A stretch of 64,000 nt of DNA from Nitrososphaerota archaeon (GCA_028867035.1 JAGWHB010000003.1:118960-182959), one strand, 5' to 3'. Shown: positions 1-8,508, counted from the first letter of the stretch. The notes: generated from the sequence alone by a model not told the origin. A program made the numbers and translations.

Positions 1-240
1 CGTTTCCAGATTCAGGGCGCCCAGGGCGACGAAGAGCTCATCGACATGGTCGAAGACGGCTTCGGCATGCAGATGATGGAGACAGCGACGCTGGCGTTCG
101 TTTGGCAGGGCCTCAGCTCCGGGACCATACTCGCCCTGATCAAGCTCCTCGAATTTGAGGTGAGCAACCTTGCCGCCGTCGCCATCGGCATAGAAGCTGG
201 CATCGACTCGAAGAAGATACTCTCCAAGCTAAGAGTCTAG
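1..240 (+). CDS. atpC: A-type ATP synthase subunit C, C-terminal part (partial)
   Basis: The reading frame is open from the first base of the window and gives about 79 residues, so the 5' part lies outside. The last third reads as a helix with the residues EVSNLAAVAIGIEAG, which matches the C-terminal 'EvrNLr.ia.G...G' signature of archaeal V/A-type subunit C, the stalk protein that joins the rotor ring to the central stalk. The subunit K gene follows 72 nt downstream on the same strand, which supports the call. Subunit C is a soluble part of the membrane-bound complex. Identification rests on the short C-terminal motif and the neighbour. Confidence 0.7.
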   Translation, partial: RFQIQGAQGDEELIDMVEDGFGMQMMETATLAFVWQGLSSGTILALIKLLEFEVSNLAAVAIGIEAGIDSKKILSKLRV

Positions 241-248
241 AATACCGA

Positions 249-282
249 GATTTTTTCCCCACAATCTCCCAACATTTATAAG
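249..282 (+). promoter_or_regulatory. T-rich terminator and TATA box between atpC and atpK
   Basis: A run of six T residues (251-256) just after the atpC stop is typical of archaeal termination. It is followed by a TATA box (ATTTATAAG, 274-282) about 30 nt before the atpK start, so atpK probably has its own promoter in addition to read-through. Confidence 0.5.
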
Positions 283-312
283 CGGTATTCGAAGGCGCTG
301 TTTCGTCGAGTC

Positions 313-633
313 ATGCGCAGGATTTTCCTGGCCTTCCTCGGGGCTTTGTCGCTGGTGTTCCTTGCGGCAATACTTTCGGCTCCGGCTTCAGCCCAGGCGA
401 CAACGACCGCGGTCGCTTCAAACGGCAACAAATTCATAGCAGCTGGCGTCGCCTTCGGCCTCGCGGCTTTGGGCGCAGGGATAGGCGTAGGGACATCGGG
501 GTCTGCCGCCATCGCGGCGGTGACAGAGAAGGCCGAGGTGAGGACAACCGCGCTGATATTCGTCGTGCTCGCCGAGGCAATCGCCATCTACGGATTCGCG
601 ATCGCATTCATCATACTGGGCCAGTCCGGTTAG
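313..633 (+). CDS. atpK: A-type ATP synthase subunit K (proteolipid ring)
   Basis: A 106-residue protein with a cleavable-looking hydrophobic leader (about residues 1-28) followed by two membrane helices, the usual plan for archaeal K subunits. The first helix has the Gly/Ala-rich packing motif (GVAFGLAALGAGIGVG). The second carries the ion-binding carboxylate in 'VVLAEAIAIYGF' (Glu near residue 89). The ring rotates with ion flow and drives ATP synthesis. It lies directly behind subunit C with its own TATA box. The ligand set does not allow a safe choice between H+ and Na+ coupling. Confidence 0.93.
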   Translation: MRRIFLAFLGALSLVFLAAILSAPASAQATTTAVASNGNKFIAAGVAFGLAALGAGIGVGTSGSAAIAAVTEKAEVRTTALIFVVLAEAIAIYGFAIAFIILGQSG

Positions 634-658
634 AAGTACCAGTCAGCTACTTCGTTCT

Positions 659-1516
659 TTAGTACTGTCTGAGAATTGAGAAGTCTGCGAGGTCTTCCAG
701 CAAGATCGTCGCCTCGCTCCTAGGCAGGTGCATGAGCATCCTCTTGGCCTCCTCGGCGTAGGACTGTGCCTGGGCTGTCATCTTGCCCACCACTTCGCTT
801 TCGCTGTGAGTCTTCAGCAGCCCAACCGAAACCTTGTCCTTCGACCTCCAGTCGAGGAGGTCGTCTTTTAGCTGATATGCAATCCCGATGCAGCGGCCGT
901 AGTCTGCCAGCGCCTCCACCTCTTTCTCATCCCCGCCTGCAATCAGCGCACCGAGCTTCGCCGATGTCTCGAAAAGCGACGAGGTCTTCTCGGTGACTAT
1001 GCGAATGTATTCGTCCCAGGTGAGCTTGTAAATCTGAGGATCTATCGTGAGCTCTGAGTACTCCCCTTCAGCCATCTTAAGGGCGGCGTTGCTCACCTCT
1101 TCGGATATCCTCCTGTCGTCGTACCTAGCTGCGATGGCAAGTATCATGGCGAACACGAAATCCGCGCTCAGGAGGGAGGCGCTGTAGCCGTATTTCACGT
1201 GAAACGGCAACTTTGCTCTCCTGGCCTTCTCCTCGTCTATGACATCGTCGTGGATGATAGACTCTGTGTGCAGCAGCTCTACGGCGACCGCAGCGCCCAG
1301 GATCGAATCGTCCTTGCAGCCCAGCGCCTCAGCCGACAGCATGAGCATGGCCGGTCTTACGCGCTTGCCCCCTTCGATGGCGTACACGAGGGGGTCGTGG
1401 AACCGAGAATGTGTGTAGAGCTTGAGTTCGCGTGAGAGCGCAGAGTTGACCCTGGACGCATAGGACTTCATGCGCGACTCGAGCGCTTCCAGGGAAACAG
1501 CCCTGTCCTCCACCAA
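659..1516 (-). CDS. Polyprenyl (geranylgeranyl-type) diphosphate synthase
   Basis: A 285-residue trans-prenyltransferase that condenses isopentenyl diphosphate onto allylic diphosphates, most likely making the C20 or C25 precursor of archaeal ether lipids. Both aspartate-rich motifs are visible: HDDVID near residue 90 (first DDxxD) and KDDLLD near residue 218 (second DDxxD). The N-terminal 'GGKRVRPAML' diphosphate-binding segment is also present. It is slightly shorter than typical family members (about 300-330 residues) at the C-terminus. It is divergently transcribed from the next gene across a 67-nt spacer with a TATA-like box on each strand. Product chain length cannot be read from the sequence. 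Confidence 0.9.
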   Translation of the reverse strand: MVEDRAVSLEALESRMKSYASRVNSALSRELKLYTHSRFHDPLVYAIEGGKRVRPAMLMLSAEALGCKDDSILGAAVAVELLHTESIIHDDVIDEEKARRAKLPFHVKYGYSASLLSADFVFAMILAIAARYDDRRISEEVSNAALKMAEGEYSELTIDPQIYKLTWDEYIRIVTEKTSSLFETSAKLGALIAGGDEKEVEALADYGRCIGIAYQLKDDLLDWRSKDKVSVGLLKTHSESEVVGKMTAQAQSYAEEAKRMLMHLPRSEATILLEDLADFSILRQY

Positions 1517-1543
1517 CCCCTCTCTCCTCTCCTGAATTCAGCG

Positions 1544-1565
1544 GTTTAGGTTCGTATATAATATG
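1544..1565. promoter_or_regulatory. Divergent promoter region
   Basis: GTATATAATATG (1554-1565) lies about 26 nt before the GTG start at 1584, so the rightward gene is leaderless. On the other strand CCTAAAC (rc of 1544-1550) lies about 27-30 nt before the leftward start at 1516. Confidence 0.5.
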
Positions 1566-1583
1566 TTAGCCTAATTTCAAAGT

Positions 1584-2291
1584 GTGTTGCTTTCTTTCAA
1601 GGTGCACGAGCTGAAAGTCGGCGACCGCTACTACATCCTGCTGCCAAAGCTCAATTCAAAGCAGATGGAGCTAATCTCGGACCGGCTGACCAAGAGTAGA
1701 TTTTCAGTCCGTTCGTCTGGTCGCCTTTCGGCGAGGTCGCCAGAGGCAATAATCCACGTCGAGCCTTCGGGAACGTGCTGGTCGACGGCCGACCCGGCGG
1801 ACGCAGTGCTGCCCGCCGTCCCCGACATGCTCGCGTGCCCAAAACAGAAGGTGCCGGCGCAGGAGCTTCAAGGCATGTACTTCGAGACAGGCAGGATGGG
1901 AAGAACCTCCCATGTGCGCTTGTCGACCCGTGTCGAGTCCTTCTCCAATTGGGACAAGCTCCGCGCTTCGGGTGCATCTGGCCTCTCACCCGACGAGCAC
2001 CACGTGGCTTCCTTTCTCATTGAAGAGGCAGCTGGGAATTGCCAGTTGCTGACAGATTTCCCCGCCGAAGGCTCAGTACCTGAGCTGTGCGGGTCCAGGC
2101 TCTACTTCAAATCGAATATCGGCGCCACAGAAGCCCTGGGCACGCTTGGCTCCGCAGGTAGGAAGCGAGCACGGAACTCATATCTCCCGAGGGCCGGGAT
2201 CCTGACGCTCGCCGTCCCTCTCCTTTCGCCCAGGAAACTGGCAGGACTATTCGAAGAGCTGGGCGAGTGGTGTTCATTCGAGGCGGTGTAG
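1584..2291 (+). CDS. Hypothetical protein, host flank
   Basis: A 235-residue soluble protein with a GTG start placed by the TATA box 26 nt upstream. I recognise no family. It begins with a compact beta-rich stretch (VGDRYYILLPKL), contains scattered Cys residues and ends in a hydrophobic strand followed by a Leu-rich helix. No membrane segments are seen. It sits between the prenyl synthase and tRNA-Glu, outside the integrated element, so it is probably a conserved host gene. Codon use looks like that of its neighbours, which supports its being real. Confidence 0.6.
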   Translation: MLLSFKVHELKVGDRYYILLPKLNSKQMELISDRLTKSRFSVRSSGRLSARSPEAIIHVEPSGTCWSTADPADAVLPAVPDMLACPKQKVPAQELQGMYFETGRMGRTSHVRLSTRVESFSNWDKLRASGASGLSPDEHHVASFLIEEAAGNCQLLTDFPAEGSVPELCGSRLYFKSNIGATEALGTLGSAGRKRARNSYLPRAGILTLAVPLLSPRKLAGLFEELGEWCSFEAV

Positions 2292-2330
2292 CGAGAAAGC
2301 TCTAATTGTCGGCTCTGTTGGGGCCTTTCA

Positions 2331-2439
2331 GCCCCGGTAGTATAGAGCCATAAGCGCGTAAAGCCCGGTCAAACCCAAAGTATCGAAAGTATGCCGGCCT
2401 TTCGAGTCGGCGACCCGGGTTCGAATCCCGGCCGGGGCA
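2331..2439 (+). tRNA. tRNA-Glu (anticodon UUC) with inserted D-arm sequence
   Basis: The acceptor stem GCCCCGG/CCGGGGC with discriminator A, the anticodon arm CCGGC-CTTTCGA-GTCGG (anticodon TTC) and the T arm ACCCGGG-TTCGAAT-CCCGG(C) are all intact. At 109 nt it is about 34 nt too long, and all the excess is in the D arm. Two short blocks, roughly 2344-2361 and 2373-2388, flank a normal D-loop core (AGCCCGGTCAA). They are most simply read as one or two small non-canonical introns of the kind cut by the archaeal splicing endonuclease, but exact boundaries are ambiguous. The 3' end serves as the left attachment site of the integrated element. Confidence 0.85.
2427..2439 (+). repeat. attL: 13-bp direct repeat at the tRNA-Glu 3' end
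   Basis: CCCGGCCGGGGCA covers the end of the T stem, the 3' acceptor strand and the discriminator base. It recurs exactly in the same orientation at 59307-59319, close to the integrase gene. Bases on either side differ between the copies, so the identity core is 13 bp. Confidence 0.75.
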
Positions 2440-2537
2440 ATAAACCTACGGGTTCACTTCCCCTCCCAGACTGTACCCCTGCCCTTCCTGATTTCGCTTG
2501 ACTAGGCTGAAGCTAGGACTTACGCTGGTCAGGTCGC

Positions 2538-2672
2538 GGCCCGAAGTCCGGTGCGGTTTGTCAACTGTCCTTGACAGAATTCCAGGCCCGGATGGGGTAA
2601 GGTCGCGGGTCGGAGCACCCATAGATTTGAGCACACGACCTGTGACTTTCGGGTTCGATTCCCGTCGGGCCC
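2538..2672 (+). other. tRNA-like sequence (T arm plus matching acceptor halves)
   Basis: CGGG-TTCGATT-CCCG (2650-2664) is a perfect T arm, followed by TCGGGCC. That strand can pair with GGCCCGA at 2538-2544 or with GGCCCGG at 2585-2591, and T-rich terminator-like runs follow (2694-2706). In the long version TCCGG/CCGGA could form a D stem interrupted by a hairpin (TGTCAA...TTGACA). I could not find an anticodon loop with U33. It may be a heavily intron-containing tRNA, a decayed tRNA, or a relic of another integration. Confidence 0.35.
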
Positions 2673-3334
2673 GCACTCGTTCGGGTCCAAGTCCTTTTTC
2701 CTTTTTGCATGATTTGCAACTTTTTTCAAAGCATTCGTGGCCGATTATTCTGCGGGACGGTATATATGCGCCCCTCTCCCCGTGGCCTTGCGGCAAAATT
2801 GTTTGCTCCCCCCCATTGGTTCTGTCCGGGGCCGCGCTCCAAGCCGCCACGCGGCTTCGAGTGAGCCACTTGCGGTCCGGCCCACCCGTTTTGTCTTCAG
2901 CAGCCTCAAGCCGAAGCCCGAGCAGACTAGCTCAGCTTAGTTTCGCTCTGCCCAAAGGAGAGAACAGCTGATTCTGATCTCCCCCCTACCTCTTGCTTTC
3001 TCCAACCCCTGTAATTCACACTTGCTGTAATCTGACCTACGCCCAAGTGTCAAGGAAATTGACATCGTGACCTTATCTCCAAACCTCTCGATCAAACAGT
3101 AGACTGCGGGGAATTTTGTCGCAAGGCCTCTCCCCGTCAGAGGTCGGTTCCCCGGGCCGGATGTGAGCGGGGCTATCACAAAGGCCTCCTTCTCAAGGCG
3201 GTTATGATGCGCGCCAAGCCTTTCTCATCGACCCAACCCCTTCACGATTGCTCTTCCGATGAAACAACCGCTGCAATTTGCGCCTGAGCTGGCTGTCCTG
3301 GGAGTGGACTGAACGGACCGAGTTTCTCGTAATT
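2673..3334. other. Gene-poor stretch inside the left end of the element
   Basis: No convincing protein gene; reading frames here have poor composition and no promoter fit. A good TATA box (GGTATATATGC, about 2759-2769) with no start codon at the expected distance could drive an untranslated RNA of unknown nature beginning near 2790. T-rich runs at 2694-2706 may terminate the tRNA-like sequence. Confidence 0.3.
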
Positions 3335-3367
3335 CCTATATCCCCAACATTTCTTCTAGAAGGGTGG

Positions 3368-6253
3368 TTGGGAACTTTCCTCCTTCGCCTAGGAGATACC
3401 CCGGGTCCTTCAGTTGTGATTGTAATACTGCTTTTGGCGTTCGGGCCAGTGTCAATTCTTGCGTTGCCAGTGCTTGCAGCTAGGGCACCCGTGAAAATCG
3501 TCCCGATTGAGGTAACAAACAACCAGGTCATCCCTACGGGGACGTTTCAGCAGAAGGTAGTAATCAATAGCCTAGCCTATTCCAGCTGGATCAACCCGAA
3601 TTGGACGAACGTGGAATTCGAGAATGGTGACGGGTCCGCAGTTCCCACGTGGATTGAATCGGGAAACAGCAACTCAGCCAGTTCAACCGTGGTCTGGTTG
3701 CGCCTCAACTCGATAAACCCACTAGCAACTCTCACCCTGTACATGGATATCTTCTCACTGACGGTCAATCTCTTATCCGCTAGTGGACCTATAGGCGAGG
3801 CACCTCAGCTCTCTCCCGTATGGGGACAGTATGACGACGGGGTTCAGGTCTTCAATGCCTACGCCAACTTTCAGGGTTCCTCCCAGCCTCTGCAGTGGGA
3901 TCTCCAAGGAGGCGCGAAGTTCGTTGGCGGTGCGAACAGCACAGGCGGGGTTCAGCTGATGTTGGGTGGTGCATGCCAAGAGGGAGCTGTCTCGTATGAA
4001 AACGCAGTGTCGGGGCCGAACTTGGTGATTCAGTTCAGCGGCGCTTGGAACTCTGGTGGGCTGGGACCGGGCTTTGGCATCGGCTTTCTCTCTTCGGGGC
4101 CCGCAGCAAGTAGCTACCAGCCTTGGCCCATGAACGGCTACATGGCGCTCTTTCCTCCAGGGGGTACTCCCGCCCTCTACCATAGCACCAACCAAATCAG
4201 TTCTGGCGGCACGGTTCCTGACACCACATTCCTATTTGGGCAGGTCATCACAGGGCAGAAAGGAATCTCGGTATCGGGCTCGTTCCGGTCGAGCGCCCCT
4301 TACGAGACACCGCCATCCGTCAGCCTAGCTAACTACATCAATTTCACGGGATCTCTAGACAATTCAAACAATGTCCTCTACGTCGAGGCCGCTGCTGACG
4401 GATGTTCCGTGTGTATCGGGAACTGTTCTTCAAATGCTTGGGTGTACTGGATTAGAAGCATCGTATACGAGTCGGTCGCACCCACTGTCGTGATTGGCGC
4501 ACAGACTTACACGGCCACATTCACCGAGTCTGGCCTTCCGTCGGGAACCTCTTGGCAAGTCCAGGTAGGAAGCGCCATCAACTCGTCAACATCAAACACA
4601 ATCACATTCCAACTCAAGAACGGGACCTACTCGTTTTCCGTGTCCAGTGTCCCTGGCTACTTGGCCAACCCGTCGGGGGGACCACTGATAATAGCGGGGA
4701 GCGACATTTCGAAATCAATCGACTTCACAAAGAACAGCTTCGCTGTCACATTCCTGGAGTCTGGCCTGCCTACCGGCAGCTCATGGACGGTCACCCTGGA
4801 CGGTACGCCTCAAAGTTCAACAACTTCAACAGTAATCTTCCTCAATGTAACTAACGGACAGCACCAGTACACTGTGAGTGCATCCTCGGGATATGCCCCC
4901 TCGCCCCCATCTGGATTAGTGCAGGTTACAGGCGGCGATCAAACCGTACCTGTTTCATTCGTTAAGAACAGCTTCAAAGTGACCTTCGAGGAGACTGGGC
5001 TTCCGAGCGGCCTAAGTTGGGACATCGCCTTGGACGGCAGCAAACTGGCCAGTTCTTCGAGCTCAATTGTCTTCTTCAGCGTTCCGAACGGCTTCCATAG
5101 CTACATTGTGGGGGCGCCTTTCGGGTACCAAGCATCACCTCCACACGGAAACTTCTCGGTAAGCGGTAACGACGTCAACGTCTCAATCTCATTCGGACTC
5201 GGCTGGAACCTACCGTCGCCGCCTCAAAATGTCTCAGCCACAGGAGGGATTGGGTTCATTCGCTTGTCTTGGACTCCACCGAGATCTCTGGGAGCACCAC
5301 CAGGTTTTACAGGAACAGCAGTCGAATCATATTACATCTACCGGGGAAGCACGCCCGGTAGCGAGAAGTACTATGACAAGGTGAGCGGAACCATGCTGTC
5401 GTACACAGATAATTCTGCTACTGCAGGAGAGATTTTCTTCTATTATGTGACTGCGGTGAATCCAGTCGGACAAAGCTCTCCTTCGACAGAATCATCAGCA
5501 CAAGCGGTCTTGCTCACGGTGCCATCGGTCGTTCAGATACTAATCCCTCCTACAGTCGAGGGAAGTGGAATCTATTTGTCATGGAAACCTCCTGCGTCAA
5601 ACGGTGGCACCCAAGTTACAGCCTACATTGTATGCCGAGGCACAACACTCGACTCCATTACTGACTGTGCGACTCTTCCTGCAAACGACACGTCTTTTAC
5701 CGATACCAACGGCCTCTCTCCTGGACAGACTTACTACTACACCGTTAAAGCTGTTAACTCTCAAGGCCAAGGAAGTCCTACCCTCTTTGGCCAGATAGAA
5801 GCTCCACAAAACATTCCAGGGATTCCATTGTACGAGAACCTCGCCATTATAGGCATCCTGACACTTGTTGTTGGGTCGGCGAGTGTCGGTGCGACCTTCT
5901 TCGTAAGGGAACGAAGACGTCCTGACTTGGAGATCTATCCTGAGACAAAACCAGGTTGGGATTCTGACCCCAGTAACATAAAGATGGAGATAACGGTTCG
6001 TAACGATGGATCCAAGCCTGCAGTAAACGTCGGAGTCAAGGTTGTCGACTCGGCAGGGAAGCCTGTCACCGACGAATATGTGGGTACATTAGAGACCCAC
6101 ATGGCACGGAGCTTCGAGGTGAAGGTGAACTCGCCTTCTGGAGATCACTGGCTCGTAACCGTGGTCTACCAGCATCCGACCGATTCCTCGGAAAAGAAGC
6201 CTCGCCAAATGACCAAGGACATCAAGCCTCCACCGTTTCCCGCACGACGGTAA
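3368..6253 (+). CDS. Large membrane-anchored surface protein (DUF2341-like, PEGA-like and FN3-like repeats)
   Basis: About 961 residues. I chose TTG 3368 because CCTATATCC (3335-3343) lies 27 nt upstream; it leaves a clean N-terminal signal segment (VVIVILLLAFGPVSILALPV). Next comes a DUF2341-like beta domain, then three tandem units of about 75-80 residues that start with 'ESGLPSGTSW', 'ESGLPTGSSW' and 'ETGLPSGLSW', two FN3-like domains, one membrane helix (LAIIGILTLVVGSASVGATFF) and a cytoplasmic C-terminal beta domain of about 110 residues. There are many NxS/T sequons. It is probably a cell-envelope adhesin or stalk protein carried by the element. Such repeats occur widely in archaeal surface proteins; the function is inferred. 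Confidence 0.75.
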   Translation: MGTFLLRLGDTPGPSVVIVILLLAFGPVSILALPVLAARAPVKIVPIEVTNNQVIPTGTFQQKVVINSLAYSSWINPNWTNVEFENGDGSAVPTWIESGNSNSASSTVVWLRLNSINPLATLTLYMDIFSLTVNLLSASGPIGEAPQLSPVWGQYDDGVQVFNAYANFQGSSQPLQWDLQGGAKFVGGANSTGGVQLMLGGACQEGAVSYENAVSGPNLVIQFSGAWNSGGLGPGFGIGFLSSGPAASSYQPWPMNGYMALFPPGGTPALYHSTNQISSGGTVPDTTFLFGQVITGQKGISVSGSFRSSAPYETPPSVSLANYINFTGSLDNSNNVLYVEAAADGCSVCIGNCSSNAWVYWIRSIVYESVAPTVVIGAQTYTATFTESGLPSGTSWQVQVGSAINSSTSNTITFQLKNGTYSFSVSSVPGYLANPSGGPLIIAGSDISKSIDFTKNSFAVTFLESGLPTGSSWTVTLDGTPQSSTTSTVIFLNVTNGQHQYTVSASSGYAPSPPSGLVQVTGGDQTVPVSFVKNSFKVTFEETGLPSGLSWDIALDGSKLASSSSSIVFFSVPNGFHSYIVGAPFGYQASPPHGNFSVSGNDVNVSISFGLGWNLPSPPQNVSATGGIGFIRLSWTPPRSLGAPPGFTGTAVESYYIYRGSTPGSEKYYDKVSGTMLSYTDNSATAGEIFFYYVTAVNPVGQSSPSTESSAQAVLLTVPSVVQILIPPTVEGSGIYLSWKPPASNGGTQVTAYIVCRGTTLDSITDCATLPANDTSFTDTNGLSPGQTYYYTVKAVNSQGQGSPTLFGQIEAPQNIPGIPLYENLAIIGILTLVVGSASVGATFFVRERRRPDLEIYPETKPGWDSDPSNIKMEITVRNDGSKPAVNVGVKVVDSAGKPVTDEYVGTLETHMARSFEVKVNSPSGDHWLVTVVYQHPTDSSEKKPRQMTKDIKPPPFPARR

Positions 6254-6266
6254 GCGTCCTTGAAAG

Positions 6267-7010
6267 CTAGACCTCGTCTTCCTGTCTCTTGGGGTAAATC
6301 TGGGTCGCCTCCTCAGGCGGGCCTACCTCCTTGTCGCGAAGTGCAACATCGACGTCTTCTTGCCTGACCACCGGGGGAATCTCACGCCGAACGCTATCAG
6401 CCCTTGCCGTCGCCCAAGCTGAAAACGGCAAGGTCAGCAGAGCACCAAACACTAGGTATGTGCCCAACAGGAACGGACTGATGATTCGGCCGACCAAGCC
6501 CACCACAAATGCTCCGAGCGCGGAGCTGTACAGCACCAGAGGGAGATTCGTCAGGATTCTCTCAATCAAATTCGTGAGCCTTACACTCTTGAAATGGCTT
6601 CCGACCTTGGCCGAAGACGAAATAGCTTCGTGGAAGTACTCTTCATGCGACTGAACGATTTTGGCAATCTCTGTGGTCCGCTCCTCGGGTTCGACTCTGA
6701 AGACCCTGGCGACATCCCTTCGCATGATGGCTGCTTTGCGTCTGGTTTCGGTCCCATAAATTCCGTAGAGATCTATGTACCAAAGGTTCGCCCACAGGGC
6801 GAAGTACTGATAGAGGGCGATCGAACAGACGAGCAAGCCTGCGTTTACAACCATAATTCGCGGTTCCCACCCCCCGATAATGCCAATCGAATCAAATAAC
6901 GGGAATCGCGCCTTTCGTCGTTCGCGCAGCACTCTCTCGCGATCGTTCTCTATGCTATTGATTCGGAAACCGAATTCCACGAAGTCGCCAACGTCATACG
7001 GAATCTTCAT
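6267..7010 (-). CDS. Membrane protein of unknown function
   Basis: A 247-residue protein with a hydrophobic segment near residues 53-75 and a pair near 160-205, separated by a charged, probably helical cytoplasmic region (RRKAAIMRRDVARVF... with HEEYFHE). The C-terminal tail is rich in Glu and Asp. I recognise no family. Its start overlaps the upstream wHTH gene by 17 nt, so the two are co-transcribed and probably work together as regulator plus membrane partner. Confidence 0.6.
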   Translation of the reverse strand: MKIPYDVGDFVEFGFRINSIENDRERVLRERRKARFPLFDSIGIIGGWEPRIMVVNAGLLVCSIALYQYFALWANLWYIDLYGIYGTETRRKAAIMRRDVARVFRVEPEERTTEIAKIVQSHEEYFHEAISSSAKVGSHFKSVRLTNLIERILTNLPLVLYSSALGAFVVGLVGRIISPFLLGTYLVFGALLTLPFSAWATARADSVRREIPPVVRQEDVDVALRDKEVGPPEEATQIYPKRQEDEV

Positions 7011-7506
7011 CGAGGGTCTTTTCTCCCGCTAGTCTCAGATACTCTGAGAGTACCTCGGGCCTTTCGTGGGCCTTCAACCTTGCCAAGAATCTCATGACTT
7101 GATCTGCGAAGACGAGACCGACATGTTCTTGCCCTCTGAATCTCTTGGCCATGAGCTCTTGGAGAACTGGGGGCACCCGCCTCTTCATCTCGGCTATTTC
7201 CGCGTCGTCGATTATGCGGGTGGCCAGATAGTATACCTTGACATTCCTAGCATGCTTGAGAGGCTCTTTGCGGACAATGCCCAGATTTCTGAGTTCGTTG
7301 GCCGCCTTGACGACCATAGTCTGGGAAACGTCGAGCTCTCTCGCAAGCTGCGAGCCTGTCATCCCTTCCTTATTCCTTCTCAGCGACAGAACAATCCTAG
7401 CTTTGGTGTCGTCTGACGGGAGCTGCTCTATCTTCTTGCCAAAGACCCTTACTCGGTCGTTTTCGACAAGAACTACAGCAGACTCTGGCACAGGGTTCAT
7501 CTCCAA
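6994..7506 (-). CDS. Winged-helix transcriptional regulator
   Basis: A 170-residue protein. Residues about 30-105 form an ArsR/MarR-like winged helix: a first helix ending in SLRRNKEG, the recognition helix region 'GSQLARELDVSQTMVVKAANEL' and a wing 'GIVRKEP...KVYYLATRI'. The C-terminal 65 residues are helical and charged and may be for dimerisation. It overlaps the membrane-protein gene downstream by 17 nt. A TATA box on this strand (rc of 7559-7569) lies between it and the divergent gene at 7573, so it could control that intergenic region. Confidence 0.75.
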   Translation of the reverse strand: MEMNPVPESAVVLVENDRVRVFGKKIEQLPSDDTKARIVLSLRRNKEGMTGSQLARELDVSQTMVVKAANELRNLGIVRKEPLKHARNVKVYYLATRIIDDAEIAEMKRRVPPVLQELMAKRFRGQEHVGLVFADQVMRFLARLKAHERPEVLSEYLRLAGEKTLDEDSV

Positions 7507-7558
7507 CTCTGCATATTAAAAGGTGCGTCCAGTCCCCCCGAACGATTCATCCGCCAGG

Positions 7559-7569
7559 TTTTTATATTA
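7559..7569. promoter_or_regulatory. TATA box between divergent genes
   Basis: TTTTTATATTAA-type sequence between the wHTH gene (start 7506) and the secreted-protein gene (7573). On the plus strand it would favour the in-frame TTG at 7597 as start rather than ATG 7573. Confidence 0.4.
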
Positions 7570-7572
7570 ATA

Positions 7573-8208
7573 ATGAGCAGGTTTAAGCGACTAAACTTGC
7601 AAGTTGGAGAGGAAGGGCCAAACCGCTTTGGAGCACTTTTGCTCTTGGGGACGGTGGCCCTGTTGGTACTTGTAATGGCCCCGAGCGCGGCCAGTATGGC
7701 CGGATCGACTATCACCACCAAGGATTGGTCGGTCTCCCTCTCGTGGACCAATCCGAACCAGCCACCGGGGAGCGCGACGACGATCTCAATGAACATCGCT
7801 GTTACCCAGACCGTCTACAACCTGCAGATCATGGTCAGCGGCCAGGACCTTTCGATAAGCAGTGGCAGTGGCTCGGGAAACAGCTACAGCTGGGACCAAC
7901 TGAATCAGGGTGACACTAGGCAAATCCAATTCGTTGTGACGACACCCTCGGCCGCCCCAGTCGGCAACAAGTACAACGTGACCGTGGCAGCCCAGAGCTA
8001 CGCCACCCCTGCCGGTCTGTTCGGCGCAAGGGCGCCGTGGGACTCGCCTAACGACAAAGCTTCCACATCCTTCCTGCTCCAAGTCACGCCGTTACCAGTG
8101 CTCCCGCAGAGCCCTGGGATTGATTGGGGCAGCGTCGCCGTCGGGGGTTTGATCATCATTGTCGTTGCGATAGGTTTGTTGTACTTGTGGAGCAGGCAAT
8201 ATGGGTGA
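7573..8208 (+). CDS. Bitopic secreted/membrane protein
   Basis: 211 residues, with an N-terminal hydrophobic signal or anchor (ALLLLGTVALLVLVM, about residues 25-40), an extracellular beta-sandwich-like domain rich in Ser, Thr and Asn, and a C-terminal membrane helix (VAVGGLIIIVVAIGLLYLW) with a short basic tail. The fold of the ectodomain is not recognised; it resembles CARDB/COG1470-type beta domains of archaeal membrane proteins. The TATA position suggests translation may start at TTG 7597. The small two-helix membrane protein follows after 9 nt, so they are an operon. Confidence 0.65.
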   Translation: MSRFKRLNLQVGEEGPNRFGALLLLGTVALLVLVMAPSAASMAGSTITTKDWSVSLSWTNPNQPPGSATTISMNIAVTQTVYNLQIMVSGQDLSISSGSGSGNSYSWDQLNQGDTRQIQFVVTTPSAAPVGNKYNVTVAAQSYATPAGLFGARAPWDSPNDKASTSFLLQVTPLPVLPQSPGIDWGSVAVGGLIIIVVAIGLLYLWSRQYG

Positions 8209-8217
8209 GGCGAGAAC

Positions 8218-8460
8218 ATGTTAGACGCGATAATCATCATCGCAGGTGTCGCGGGAGTCTTCATCGCCTTGGGAATCGCTGGCGCGGCGTTGCTCGGGTT
8301 CGGGCATGCCACTTCGGCCGTGGGGCAGATTGCTCAGAGCGGTCCCGTGGTCCTGGCTGGAGACACGCTCTCGGGATACGGCATTGACATCATAACTGTG
8401 CTTATCATACTGGCGATCGTAATAGTGGCAGTGTTTCTCATCGTTATTTTACGCCGGTAA
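8218..8460 (+). CDS. Small two-helix membrane protein
   Basis: 80 residues with two long hydrophobic helices (about 4-28 and 55-78), a Gly/Ala-rich first helix and a two-Arg C-terminus. It starts 9 nt after the previous stop, behind a GGTGAGG ribosome-binding sequence. Size and plan resemble pilin-like or holin-like subunits, but no family can be assigned. It probably partners with the bitopic protein upstream. Confidence 0.6.
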   Translation: MLDAIIIIAGVAGVFIALGIAGAALLGFGHATSAVGQIAQSGPVVLAGDTLSGYGIDIITVLIILAIVIVAVFLIVILRR

Positions 8461-8508
8461 TATCCAACACAAGTCCGCGGGTGGCCGGTCGCATAGGAAG
8501 GTTAGTTC

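Noticed and set aside
2583-2606. Resemblance of AGGCCCGGATGGGG to the SRP RNA helix 8 motif
   Set aside because: The GGAA/GGAG tetraloop and the AGCAG asymmetric loop are not there, and the surrounding sequence does not fold into an SRP S domain.
2498-2971. A 157-codon plus-strand frame between tRNA-Glu and the first surface protein
   Set aside because: Composition is Ser/Arg/Pro-biased, it runs through the tRNA-like sequence and an orphan TATA box, and it has no promoter at the right distance.
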